From CAYQQR01 sp964420035 (GTDB lineage Bacteria; Bacteroidota; Bacteroidia; Bacteroidales; SM23-62), in assembly GCA_964420035.1 (NCBI GenBank), contig CAYQQR010000009.1, forward strand, positions 1 through 64,000: a DNA stretch of 64,000 bases, given 5' to 3'. The notes beneath the pieces were generated by a model. That model made no database searches and was not told where the DNA came from. It was given only the letters and a program-made list of their open reading frames with translations. The first letter of the stretch is position 1. Each line of letters opens with the position of its first letter. A program made the position numbers and the translations under genes. This document shows, one piece after another, positions 7,905-15,669 of this stretch.

Positions 7905-9003
7905 CTTCTCCCGCGACCCCGTAAATACCGTGATCGTCTTTTCCAAAGGCGACATCCAGCCGAAGGATCACACGCTCTTCCCTGAAAAGAAGGAATCTTA
8001 TACCGATACCGGCTGAGGGACGGAAGGCGGAAAAGCTAATTTCCTTCAGTTCGTGGGCAACCTGTCCGAATCCTGCAAAGCCCGCGAAAGCAATCCGGTT
8101 TAAGATAAAAAAGGGCGTGATGTATTGTCCCTGAAACATGACCAGGTGCCGGTCGCGTAATCTGCCGGAGTAATAACCCCGCATACGGTTCGCATCGCCG
8201 AGCAGGGAAAGATGGGGGAAGGGAATACCGGAACCACTTATAAAATGACCATATAACTGTAGATATAGAAGGTGTTCCCGTTTCAGATGAATATATTTTC
8301 TCAGGTCGATGGAAGTCTTCAGGTGGGGTTCGGTCGTGCCCAAAATGTCGGGATAACAGATCAACTTAATCTGGTGATAACGCCCCTCACGGGGAAACAG
8401 GTTATGATCACGGCTGTCTGTAAGCCAGAGTATTCCGGCACCGGTACGGAGAGAGCCCGAACTTCCCGGGATAGAATCCAGGGGTAGCAATGCATCCGGG
8501 TCATCGTCATATTGGGTTAGGTCCATGTTCTGGTGGTGAATAACCGGTCCGAGGTAGTGTTTCCGGGAACCGATCCGGCGGTTCCATTCGAGATATAGTT
8601 CAAATCGGCCGGATTCGTAGAATTCTTCATTTTCCCAGGGATTGTTATTGCCTATGCCGAAAAATTTACCGGGCCAACGGGAATATTCCACCTCACCGCG
8701 AAATCTATTACGGTTCCTGTTCCACCAGAACAGGGGATACATACTCAATATGACCTGCTTATTCTGTGTGTAAAACGCATTCAGACCGACGGTAGAGATG
8801 TGGGAGCTACTTTCGGGTACGCTGATGAATTGGGCGGTAATACCACCGAGTAATCCTGTTTCAGGAGTGTATCCAAGAACCGGAAATGCGACAAACCTGA
8901 GATTCTTTTGCCTGTCCGGATCCGGCTGCTGACTTTCCCCTTTTGGGGATATGAAAAGGAGGAGCAAAAAGAGTGAAAATATCTTGCCGGTCTGGTTACT
9001 CAT
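7897..9003 (-). CDS. Omp85-superfamily (BamA/TamA-like) outer-membrane barrel, no POTRA
   Basis: About 368 residues from the ATG at 9003; an upstream in-frame TTG at 9021 is less likely because the ATG gives a clean signal peptide (MSNQTGKIFSLFLLLLF.., cleavage near SQQ). The mature part is a C-terminal Omp85 barrel: alternating strands, LTDSRDHNLFPREGRYHQI near residue 195, and MRGYYSGRLRDRH near 272, which is the conserved RGY/lid-lock motif of BamA, TamA and patatin-linked barrels. No POTRA repeats precede the barrel, so it belongs to the short, POTRA-less members. The role (lipid or protein handling, or a pore) is unknown. It converges on the hydantoinase remnant. Confidence 0.8.
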   Translation of the reverse strand: MSNQTGKIFSLFLLLLFISPKGESQQPDPDRQKNLRFVAFPVLGYTPETGLLGGITAQFISVPESSSHISTVGLNAFYTQNKQVILSMYPLFWWNRNRNRFRGEVEYSRWPGKFFGIGNNNPWENEEFYESGRFELYLEWNRRIGSRKHYLGPVIHHQNMDLTQYDDDPDALLPLDSIPGSSGSLRTGAGILWLTDSRDHNLFPREGRYHQIKLICYPDILGTTEPHLKTSIDLRKYIHLKREHLLYLQLYGHFISGSGIPFPHLSLLGDANRMRGYYSGRLRDRHLVMFQGQYITPFFILNRIAFAGFAGFGQVAHELKEISFSAFRPSAGIGIRFLLFREERVILRLDVAFGKDDHGIYGVAGEAI

Positions 9004-9027
9004 AGACTGGCAAGATAGCAAAAGGTG

Positions 9028-10278
9028 TTAATTTGAGGGAATCGTTGCATATTCTTCCGCGGAATATTCTCCCTTTTGAAGTTTTTTCTGTATCTGTTCA
9101 AAAACCTCAACGGTGTAGGCCACGTCATCCAAAGTATGCGCTGCAGTGGGAATAATTCTGAGCATAATAACTCCCTTGGGAACCACGGGATAGATCACCA
9201 TGGAACAGAATACCCTGTAGTTTTCCCTAAGGTCATGGACCACCTGGGTGGCAATCTGAACATTCCCTTCCAGGAATACCGGTGTGACCGGGGATTCAGT
9301 TTTTCCAAGGTTGAGACCTTTTTGCCTTAATCCATTTTGAAGGGCATCCACAATGGTCCATAATTTTTCTTTGTGTTGGGGTTCGGACCGCAGCATGTCC
9401 AGACGCTTCAGGGCGCCGAGGACCATGGGCATGGGAAGGGATTTCGCGAACACCTGTGAACGCATATTGTATGCTAAAAAGCGTACCACTTCTGCATGGC
9501 TGGCCACAAAGGCACCGATGCCTGCCATGGATTTCGCGAAGGTTGAAAAATAAACGTCGATCTGATCCTGTACCCCGAAATGCTCTCCGGTTCCGGCACC
9601 GGTTTTTCCCATGGTGCCAAATCCATGTGCATCGTCAACCAACAAACGGAAATTGAATTTTTCCTTGAATTTGGCTATGGCTGCCAGGTTACCCAGGTCG
9701 CCCACCATGCCAAAAACACCTTCTGTTATAACAAGGATACCGCCTGAGGTCTTTTCTGCCAAACGGGTGGCACGCTCCAGTTCACGTTCCAGTTTGGCCA
9801 TATCGTTATGGGGAAACACAAAACGTTTGCCCATGTGCATCCTAAGTCCGTCCAGTATACAGGCGTGGGAATCGGAGTCATAGACCACCACGTCATTCCT
9901 GTCAATTAAAGAATCGATGATGGAGACCATTCCCTGGTACCCGTAATTCAGAAGATAAGCAGATTCTTTACCGACGAAATCTGCAAGTTCATTTTCCAGT
10001 TGTTCATGGAAGCGGGTTTGCCCCGACATCATCCTGGCTCCCATGGGATAACCCATTCCATATTCTGCGGCAGCTTGTGCATCTGCCTTTCTTACCTCGG
10101 GATGGTTGGCCAGTCCCAGGTAATTGTTCAGACTCCAGGTTAAAACTTCTTTTCCCTGGAACATCATCCTGGGTTTGATCTCTCCTTCCAGTTTTGGAAA
10201 CATGTAGTATCCGTGGGCAATGTCCATATACTTGCCCAAAGGCCCTTTATTCTGCGTAGTCTTGTTGAAAATATCCAC
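9028..10278 (-). CDS. PLP-dependent alpha-oxoamine synthase (SPT / SulA / KBL-like)
   Basis: A 416-residue fold-type I aminotransferase of the alpha-oxoamine synthase family, which condenses an amino acid with an acyl thioester. It shows the family pattern: LNNYLGLANHPEVR, SDSHACILDGLRM, LLVDDAHGFGTMGKTG with the PLP-binding Asp, and FSTFAKSMAG with the Schiff-base lysine at about residue 249. Members include serine palmitoyltransferase (sphingolipids), KBL, BioF and the cysteate acyl-ACP transferase SulA of sulfonolipid synthesis. The FAKSMAGIGAF motif differs from the FSKSLASIGGF I recall in Bacteroides serine palmitoyltransferase, so this may be a separate branch. The start is a GTG, chosen because family members begin a few residues before GPLGKYM. 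It is encoded 24 bp upstream of the barrel gene. Confidence 0.85.
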   Translation of the reverse strand: MDIFNKTTQNKGPLGKYMDIAHGYYMFPKLEGEIKPRMMFQGKEVLTWSLNNYLGLANHPEVRKADAQAAAEYGMGYPMGARMMSGQTRFHEQLENELADFVGKESAYLLNYGYQGMVSIIDSLIDRNDVVVYDSDSHACILDGLRMHMGKRFVFPHNDMAKLERELERATRLAEKTSGGILVITEGVFGMVGDLGNLAAIAKFKEKFNFRLLVDDAHGFGTMGKTGAGTGEHFGVQDQIDVYFSTFAKSMAGIGAFVASHAEVVRFLAYNMRSQVFAKSLPMPMVLGALKRLDMLRSEPQHKEKLWTIVDALQNGLRQKGLNLGKTESPVTPVFLEGNVQIATQVVHDLRENYRVFCSMVIYPVVPKGVIMLRIIPTAAHTLDDVAYTVEVFEQIQKKLQKGEYSAEEYATIPSN

Positions 10279-10419
10279 TGCTTAAATGTTTTGGTTTATT
10301 TCAGGACATAAAAGTATGCAATTTTAAATCTCTGGGCAATCATAAAAATATGATCCTCCATCCTTACGTTAACATCAAAATATTAACCGGTTATTATTCA
10401 ATAATAAAGGAATAAATTG

Positions 10420-10427
10420 TAATTTTG
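10420..10427 (+). promoter_or_regulatory. -7 promoter element TAATTTTG before bamD
   Basis: An exact match to the Bacteroidota -7 consensus TAnnTTTG. A clear -33 TTG is not seen. It ends only 4 bp before the first possible bamD ATG (10432), so transcription would start near or after that codon, which favours the second ATG at 10447. Confidence 0.5.
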
Positions 10428-10431
10428 CGCG

Positions 10432-11256
10432 ATGTTTTCAAACAAGATGAATAGAATCTGGATCGGTCTGGGTATCCTTGTGTTGATATCTGCATGCAGT
10501 GGCTATGAGAAGCTTCTGAAAAGCAGTGATTACAGGCTGAAATACAGGGCGGCCATTGATTATTACAATGCAGGGGAATATGCCCGTGCCGCGGGATTGC
10601 TGGAACAGATCACGCCGGTGTTCAAAGCAACAACCCGTGCCGATACCGTTCAGTATTATCTGGCATACAGTTATTTTTATCAGAAAGATTACATCCTGGC
10701 CAGCCATTATTTCTCTAATTTTTCTGTGAATTTTCCGAACAGCGAATTTGTTGAAGATGCGGATTACATGAATGGTTATTGTGAATACAGGTTATCCCCA
10801 AAGCCCAGTCTGGACCAGGGTCATACGTATAAAGCCATCAATGCCTTTGAACTCTTTCAGCTGAAGTATCCCCTGAGTGACAGAATTCCGGAAGTCGTTG
10901 AACTGGTTGCGGAAATGGAGGATAAACTGGTGAATAAATCATACATGAATGCCAAGCTCTATTTTGATCTGGGTGATTACAAGGCTGCCATAATTGCCTT
11001 GCAGAACAGCCTTAATGAATATCCGGATACCAGGCACCGGGAAGAGATTATGTTTCTTATTCTGAAATCAAGATATTTGCTTGCGGATAACAGTGTTATA
11101 TCGAAAAGGAAAGAGCGGTTCCAGGATACGGTTGACGAATATTATTCCTTCATTGGTGAATTTCCCGACAGCAAATACAGGAATGAAGCCGATGATATGT
11201 ATGAATTTGCAAAAAGATTTTACGACAACCCCGACCTAACCCTTGAGAACCAATAG
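10432..11256 (+). CDS. bamD: Outer-membrane assembly lipoprotein BamD
   Basis: A 274-residue lipoprotein with a type II signal peptide (hydrophobic run, then lipobox ISAC near residue 22). The mature part is made of TPR-like helical hairpins (AIDYYNAGEYARAAGLLEQI, VQYYLAYSYFYQKDYILASHYFSNF, FPNSEFVEDADYMNGYCEY), as in BamD, which joins BamA in inserting outer-membrane barrels. The strong -7 element at 10420-10427 suggests initiation at the second ATG (10447, MNRIWIG), giving a better signal peptide; the longer start is kept here as the outer limit. It heads the cluster bamD-rpoZ-coaC-coaB-porD. Confidence 0.9.
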   Translation: MFSNKMNRIWIGLGILVLISACSGYEKLLKSSDYRLKYRAAIDYYNAGEYARAAGLLEQITPVFKATTRADTVQYYLAYSYFYQKDYILASHYFSNFSVNFPNSEFVEDADYMNGYCEYRLSPKPSLDQGHTYKAINAFELFQLKYPLSDRIPEVVELVAEMEDKLVNKSYMNAKLYFDLGDYKAAIIALQNSLNEYPDTRHREEIMFLILKSRYLLADNSVISKRKERFQDTVDEYYSFIGEFPDSKYRNEADDMYEFAKRFYDNPDLTLENQ

Positions 11257-11266
11257 TATTAGTTAG

Positions 11267-11343
11267 CAGAGAACAGAGAACAGAGAACAGAGAACAGAGA
11301 ACAGAGAACAGAGAACAGAGAACAAAGAACAAAGAACAAATAA
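11267..11343. repeat. 7-bp tandem repeat CAGAGAA, 8 perfect copies
   Basis: Eight exact CAGAGAA units (11267-11322), then two CAAAGAA units and a CAAATAA unit. The array fills almost the whole gap between bamD and rpoZ and ends 6 bp before the rpoZ ATG. Since 7 is not a multiple of 3 and the array lies in the leader of rpoZ, copy-number change by slippage could alter spacing or translation without changing a protein. Confidence 0.95.
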
Positions 11344-11349
11344 ACCGTT

Positions 11350-11691
11350 ATGATTGATTTTAAGAAAGTAAAAGCGCCGTTTACCACCGTAACGCATAAC
11401 CTGGAAGAACTGGACCAGGATACGGGAAATATTTATAAAACCGTGATGATCGTGGCCAAGCGGGCCAACCAGATATCGGTTGATCTGAAGCAGGAACTGA
11501 ACAGAAAGCTGGAGGAATTCGCCTACTATACGGATAACCTTGATGAGGTATTTGAGAACCGGGAACAGATCGAGATATCCAAGTATTATGAAAGATTACC
11601 CAAGCCCAGCCTGATTGCCCTGCAAGAGTTTTATAACGGGGATATCTACTACAGGTTATCCGAGCCCGCCAGCGAAGAAACCACGGAATAA
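11350..11691 (+). CDS. rpoZ: RNA polymerase omega subunit (Bacteroidota type)
   Basis: A 113-residue soluble protein resembling the divergent Bacteroidota omega family. The core TGNIYKTVMIVAKRANQISVDLKQEL (near residues 25-50) is the counterpart of the omega helix in which NRY..V..A..RA.Q contacts the beta-prime subunit. A variable C-terminal tail is acidic. Omega aids folding of beta-prime and assembly of RNA polymerase. The position between bamD and coaBC is the usual one in this phylum and supports the call. Its leader is occupied by the 7-bp tandem array. Confidence 0.85.
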   Translation: MIDFKKVKAPFTTVTHNLEELDQDTGNIYKTVMIVAKRANQISVDLKQELNRKLEEFAYYTDNLDEVFENREQIEISKYYERLPKPSLIALQEFYNGDIYYRLSEPASEETTE

Positions 11692-11701
11692 TCACTGATC
11701 C

Positions 11702-12259
11702 ATGAGCCTGAAAGGCAAAAAGATCCTGCTGGGGATCACAGGTAGTATTGCAGCATATAAAACGCCACAGCTGGTTCGCCTGCTTGTCAGGGATGGAGCG
11801 GAGGTCAGGGTGGTCCTGAGTCCTTTTGCCAAAGAGTTTGTAACTCCGGGAACCTTATCCACCCTTTCAGGGAACCCGGTTCTGTGCGATTTCTTCAGGT
11901 CGGATGACGGAACCTGGAATTCACATGTTGATCTGGGAAACTGGGCCGATTGTCTCCTGGTTGCCCCACTCACTGCAAACACCATGGGCAAAATGGTGAA
12001 TGGTCTGGCCGACAACCTGCTGGTGGCCGTTTATCTTTCGGCCCGTTGTCCCGTTTTTCTCGCTCCTGCTATGGACCTGGATATGTTTCAGCATCCTTCC
12101 ACACAGCGTAACCTTAAACAACTGCATTCGGACGGTAACCGGATCATGGAACCGGTAACCGGAGAACTGGCCAGTGGGCTGCATGGTAAGGGACGGATGC
12201 AGGAACCGGAGGATATCCTCAGGCAACTACAGAATCATTTTGATTCCAAGGGCTCATAA
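11702..12259 (+). CDS. coaC: Phosphopantothenoylcysteine decarboxylase (CoaC half of CoaBC)
   Basis: A 185-residue flavoprotein. GITGSIAAYK (residues 10-19) is the FMN-binding start of the HFCD family, and LVAPLTANTMGKMVNGLADNLL plus APAMDLDMF are the PPC decarboxylase motifs with the substrate-binding AxxM segment. It converts 4'-phosphopantothenoylcysteine to 4'-phosphopantetheine in CoA synthesis. In most Bacteroidota this domain is fused to CoaB; here a TAA stop ends it exactly at the normal linker, and coaB restarts 2 bp later in another frame. The split may be genuine or a one-base sequencing or assembly error. Confidence 0.88.
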   Translation: MSLKGKKILLGITGSIAAYKTPQLVRLLVRDGAEVRVVLSPFAKEFVTPGTLSTLSGNPVLCDFFRSDDGTWNSHVDLGNWADCLLVAPLTANTMGKMVNGLADNLLVAVYLSARCPVFLAPAMDLDMFQHPSTQRNLKQLHSDGNRIMEPVTGELASGLHGKGRMQEPEDILRQLQNHFDSKGS

Positions 12260-12261
12260 AA

Positions 12262-12924
12262 ATGGACAGCCCGCTTAAAGAAAAAAAAATACTCCTCACG
12301 GCCGGACCAACACAGGAACATATCGATCCGGTACGATACATCAGCAATCATTCTTCCGGTAAAATGGGCATGGCCCTGGCCAACGCCTTTGCCGTTAAAG
12401 GTGCGAAAGTGACACTGGTATTGGGGCCGGTTGCCCACAGGTCTCTGCAGACAGGGATTAAAGTGGTGGATGTGGTCTCGGCAAGGGAAATGTATGATGC
12501 TGCTGCAAGTTACTTTCCGGATGCCGACATCGCTGTAATGGCAGCGGCAGTGGCAGACTATACCCCGGTGAAGCCTTCGGATTCTAAGATCAAACGGGAA
12601 GCAGATGATCGCAACATACAGCTCAAGCCAACCAGGGATATTGCTGCTGCTCTGGGCAGCATGAAAAAAAGCAGCCAGATACTGGTCGGCTTTGCCCTGG
12701 AAACCCATGATGAATTGGAAAATGCCGCAAAAAAACTGCAGAAAAAGAATCTTGACATGATCCTTTTAAATTCCCTGCAGGATAAAAATGCCGGATTTGG
12801 TTACGATACCAATAAGATTACCATACTTGACAAGAACAATAATATTTCTCATTTTGGGTTGAAAACTAAGGAAGAAGTTGCCGGGGATATATTGAATTAC
12901 ATTGTTGAACACTTTTTGTCATGA
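12262..12924 (+). CDS. coaB: Phosphopantothenate-cysteine ligase (CoaB half of CoaBC)
   Basis: A 220-residue protein starting with KKILLTAGPTQEHIDPVRYI (residues 7-26), followed by the SSGKMG nucleotide-binding loop and MAAAVADYTP near residue 93, all CoaB signatures. LVGFALET and KIKR.. also fit. It joins cysteine to 4'-phosphopantothenate using CTP or ATP. The ATG lies 2 bp after the coaC stop, in a different frame, with only a short linker lost compared with fused enzymes, so all catalytic parts are present. Its stop overlaps the next start (ATGA), indicating translational coupling to porD. Confidence 0.9.
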   Translation: MDSPLKEKKILLTAGPTQEHIDPVRYISNHSSGKMGMALANAFAVKGAKVTLVLGPVAHRSLQTGIKVVDVVSAREMYDAAASYFPDADIAVMAAAVADYTPVKPSDSKIKREADDRNIQLKPTRDIAAALGSMKKSSQILVGFALETHDELENAAKKLQKKNLDMILLNSLQDKNAGFGYDTNKITILDKNNNISHFGLKTKEEVAGDILNYIVEHFLS

Positions 12925-13832
12925 TGAGAGCCTTAACGATCTTAGCAGCCATATGGATATCATGGACCGAAATTCATGCACAGGAGCTGAAATGCAATGT
13001 GCAGATCGTGCATTCACAGATTCAGGGAACCAACGTCCAGGTATTCGAGACCCTGCAAAGCGCCATTTATGAGTTCATGAACAATACGGTATGGACCAAC
13101 CATGTATTCGGAGTGGATGAACGTATTGAATGCAACCTGCTGTTCAACCTTACAGAACAGGTTTCCGTCGATGAATTCAAGGGAACCTTGCAGGTACAGT
13201 CGCGGCGACCGGTTTACAATACCAATTACAATTCCACCATGCTGAATTATAAGGACAATGATATTCAGTTCAGGTATGCTGAATTCGAACCCCTGCTATT
13301 TAACGAAACTACCCATACCTCCAATCTCACTTCTTTACTGGCTTACTATGCCTATATCATTCTCGGACTGGATTACGATTCCTTTTCTTACGAGGGGGGA
13401 ACACCCTGGTTCCAGAAGGCCGAAAATATTGTCAACAATGCACAGAATGCCAGGGAAAAAGGATGGAAGGGTTTTGAAAGCACGACCAGGAGGAATCGCT
13501 ACTGGTTCATCAACAACATCCTGGATGATGAATATAAATCCATCCGGGAATGGAACTACCGTTATCACAGGCATGGTCTGGACCTGATGGATGAAAAGCT
13601 GGTGGAGGGCCGGGCCAATATCGCTGAATCTCTTGAACTCTTGCAGAAAGTATATAGGGACAAACCCGATCCCTTTATGCATTATTTCCAGGTTGTGATG
13701 GATGCCAAATCGGATGAATTCGTCAATGTATTTACGGAATCTTTTACCGAAGAAAAGAACCGTGTCTATCAGTTACTTACAGAAATAGACCCGGCCAATA
13801 GCACCAAATACGAAAAAATCATATCCCAATAA
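12921..13832 (+). CDS. porD: Type IX secretion protein PorD (DUF4835)
   Basis: A 303-residue periplasmic protein with an N-terminal signal peptide (cleavage near HAQE). It matches the DUF4835/PorD family: ELKCNVQIVHSQIQGTN at the mature start, VFETLQSAIYEFMNNTVWTN, the LLAYYAYIILGLDYDSF segment near residue 143, and ARE..GWK.. in the middle. PorD is needed for type IX secretion and gliding in some Bacteroidota, though its exact place in the machine is not settled. It overlaps coaB by 4 bp (ATGA), a gene order conserved in this phylum. An ATG at 12924 is an equivalent alternative start. Confidence 0.88.
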   Translation: MMRALTILAAIWISWTEIHAQELKCNVQIVHSQIQGTNVQVFETLQSAIYEFMNNTVWTNHVFGVDERIECNLLFNLTEQVSVDEFKGTLQVQSRRPVYNTNYNSTMLNYKDNDIQFRYAEFEPLLFNETTHTSNLTSLLAYYAYIILGLDYDSFSYEGGTPWFQKAENIVNNAQNAREKGWKGFESTTRRNRYWFINNILDDEYKSIREWNYRYHRHGLDLMDEKLVEGRANIAESLELLQKVYRDKPDPFMHYFQVVMDAKSDEFVNVFTESFTEEKNRVYQLLTEIDPANSTKYEKIISQ

Positions 13833-13855
13833 TCTCCGTCCAAATAATTCCTTTC

Positions 13856-13863
13856 TATATTTG
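13856..13863 (+). promoter_or_regulatory. -7 promoter element TATATTTG before recN
   Basis: An exact TAnnTTTG match 27 bp before the recN ATG, in the only spacer longer than a few bases between the porD cluster and recN. No good -33 TTG was seen. Confidence 0.45.
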
Positions 13864-13890
13864 TTCAAGGTCAAGTAAGCGGGTAAAAAA

Positions 13891-15549
13891 ATGATCAAAC
13901 AGCTCAGGATCAGCAATTATGCCATTATTGAGCAGCTGGATATCGAATTCTATCCCGGTTTGAGCATCATTACGGGTGAAACAGGAGCCGGAAAATCAAT
14001 TTTACTCGGAGCCCTTTCCTTAATCCTGGGTCAGCGTGCCGATACTTCCGTACTTTTGAAAGAAGGACAAAAATGTATTGTCGAAGGAAGCTTCGACCTT
14101 TCCGGCATGCACCTGGAAGATTTTTTCGAATCAGAGGACCTGGATTATGAAAATCCTGCCATTTTAAGAAGGGAGATCCTTCCATCGGGCAAATCCAGGG
14201 CATTCATCAACGATACGCCTGTTGCCCTGGCTCAGCTCCATGCCCTGGCCCTGAACCTTGTGGATATCCATTCCCAGCACCAGAACCTTAATCTGGGCGA
14301 CCATGAATACCAGCGGACCATTCTGGATGCCTACGCGGGAAATAATGAATTGCTGGAAGAATACAGGGAAAAGTACCATCGATTTCTCGACCTGCAACAG
14401 GAGTATCGTTCTCTGCAGGAAAAATCCGGGAAAGCCGCTGCCGAACAGGATTACCTTCAATTTCAGCTGGAACAGTTCGAAGAGACCAAGTTACAAAAGG
14501 GGGAACAGGAGGGGCTGGAGCAGGAGCAGGAACAGCTCAGCCATGCCGAGGAGATAAAATCGGCTTTGTTCCAGGCTGCCAATATGCTCAACGGGGAGGA
14601 ACATTCGGCTTACATGATCCTACAGAAGGCTCTTCAACAGATAAGCTCCATTGCCAGGCACCATCATCCTTCCGGTGAACTGCAGGAAAGATTGAACAGT
14701 ATTGTGATCGAGCTCAAGGATATTGCGGCCGAGGCCGACCAGCACGCCGGGAAGATCGAATATGATCCTGCCAGACTGGAGCTCATCAGCGAGCGCCTGG
14801 ATCTGATTTATCAATTGCAAAAAAAGCATGCGGTCCGGGACCTGGATGAATTGCTGGCAACTTACGAAGACATAAAAAATAAGCTGCAGGATATCCGGGG
14901 TTATGAGGAGCAGCTCAGCAACATGGAGAAAAAGCTGGAGGAAATGACGGCAGAACTGGAGGACCTTTCCGGGAAGCTGCGCAAAAAAAGGAAAGCCTGT
15001 ACCGCTGGTTTCAAAAAAACAGTTTTATCCCTCCTGGTGCAATTGGGTATCCCCAATGCCCGCTTTGAGATCGATCTTCAGGCATTGGATGAATTCACTC
15101 CCAATGGCAAAGATGAGGTTGGTTTTCTGTTTTCAGCCAACAAGCAGTCGGCACTCCATGAGATTTCCAGGGTCGCTTCCGGCGGAGAACTCTCCAGGCT
15201 CATGCTGAGCATCAAATCGCTGATGGCCGGAAAGAGGACCTTGCCCACCATTATTTTTGACGAGATCGATGCAGGGGTCTCCGGGGAAATTGCAGACAAG
15301 GTCGGCAACATTATCCGGGAAATGGCCCTGTATATGCAAGTTTTCAATATCACCCACCTTCCCCAGGTTGCCGTCAAGGGCGACCACCATTACCTGGTGT
15401 ATAAGTCGGACCAAGACAACAAAACCCTTACCCACATCCGTAAGTTGAGCCACGAAGATCGTATTATTGAACTGGCCAAGATGCTCAGCGGGGAAGAACT
15501 CACGGAAGCAGCCATCTCCAATGCGAAGGAGTTGCTGCGCAATTCCTAG
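13891..15549 (+). CDS. recN: DNA repair ATPase RecN
   Basis: A 552-residue SMC-like ATPase. The N-terminal ISNYAIIEQLDIEFYPG and the Walker A GETGAGKS (near residue 30) are typical of RecN. A long charged coiled coil spans roughly 150-370. The C-terminal half carries the ABC signature ASGGELSRLMLS near 430, the Walker B IIFDEIDAGVSGEIA near 451, and the H-loop THLPQVA. RecN acts early in double-strand break repair, bridging DNA ends. All nucleotide-binding motifs are intact. It has its own -7 element; its TAG stop lies at the edge of a dispersed GTTCCAGG repeat. Confidence 0.96.
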   Translation: MIKQLRISNYAIIEQLDIEFYPGLSIITGETGAGKSILLGALSLILGQRADTSVLLKEGQKCIVEGSFDLSGMHLEDFFESEDLDYENPAILRREILPSGKSRAFINDTPVALAQLHALALNLVDIHSQHQNLNLGDHEYQRTILDAYAGNNELLEEYREKYHRFLDLQQEYRSLQEKSGKAAAEQDYLQFQLEQFEETKLQKGEQEGLEQEQEQLSHAEEIKSALFQAANMLNGEEHSAYMILQKALQQISSIARHHHPSGELQERLNSIVIELKDIAAEADQHAGKIEYDPARLELISERLDLIYQLQKKHAVRDLDELLATYEDIKNKLQDIRGYEEQLSNMEKKLEEMTAELEDLSGKLRKKRKACTAGFKKTVLSLLVQLGIPNARFEIDLQALDEFTPNGKDEVGFLFSANKQSALHEISRVASGGELSRLMLSIKSLMAGKRTLPTIIFDEIDAGVSGEIADKVGNIIREMALYMQVFNITHLPQVAVKGDHHYLVYKSDQDNKTLTHIRKLSHEDRIIELAKMLSGEELTEAAISNAKELLRNS

Positions 15550-15662
15550 TTCCAGGTTCTTAGTTCCAGGTTCCAGGTTAATGCGTAATTCGTAATTCGG
15601 AATCTTTTTTTCATATATTTGCCCACACCCACACCCTGTTTCGAATTTCGAATTTAGAATTT
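15548..15662. repeat. Composite dispersed repeat block between recN and fabI
   Basis: Three repeat types follow each other: AGTTCCAGGTTC units (15548-15577), a CCCACACCCACACCC stretch (about 15622-15636), and TTTCGAATTTCGAATTTAGAATTT (about 15639-15662). A -7 element sits between them. The same types recur in other spacers (27.0, 28.4, 31.8, 37.9 and 46.2 kb). The block begins at the recN stop and ends at the fabI start. Confidence 0.7.
15614..15621 (+). promoter_or_regulatory. -7 promoter element TATATTTG before fabI
   Basis: An exact TAnnTTTG match 48 bp before the fabI ATG, embedded between dispersed repeats. The -33 region is not recognisable. Confidence 0.45.
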
Positions 15663-15669
15663 GACTACT

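Noticed and set aside
11150..11332. Minus-strand frame reading VLCSLFS repeats
   Set aside because: It is only the translation of the CAGAGAA tandem array, with no independent support.
12241..12262. coaBC as a pseudogene by frameshift
   Set aside because: Both halves retain all catalytic motifs and separate starts, so they are annotated as two genes; the indel possibility is kept as a finding.
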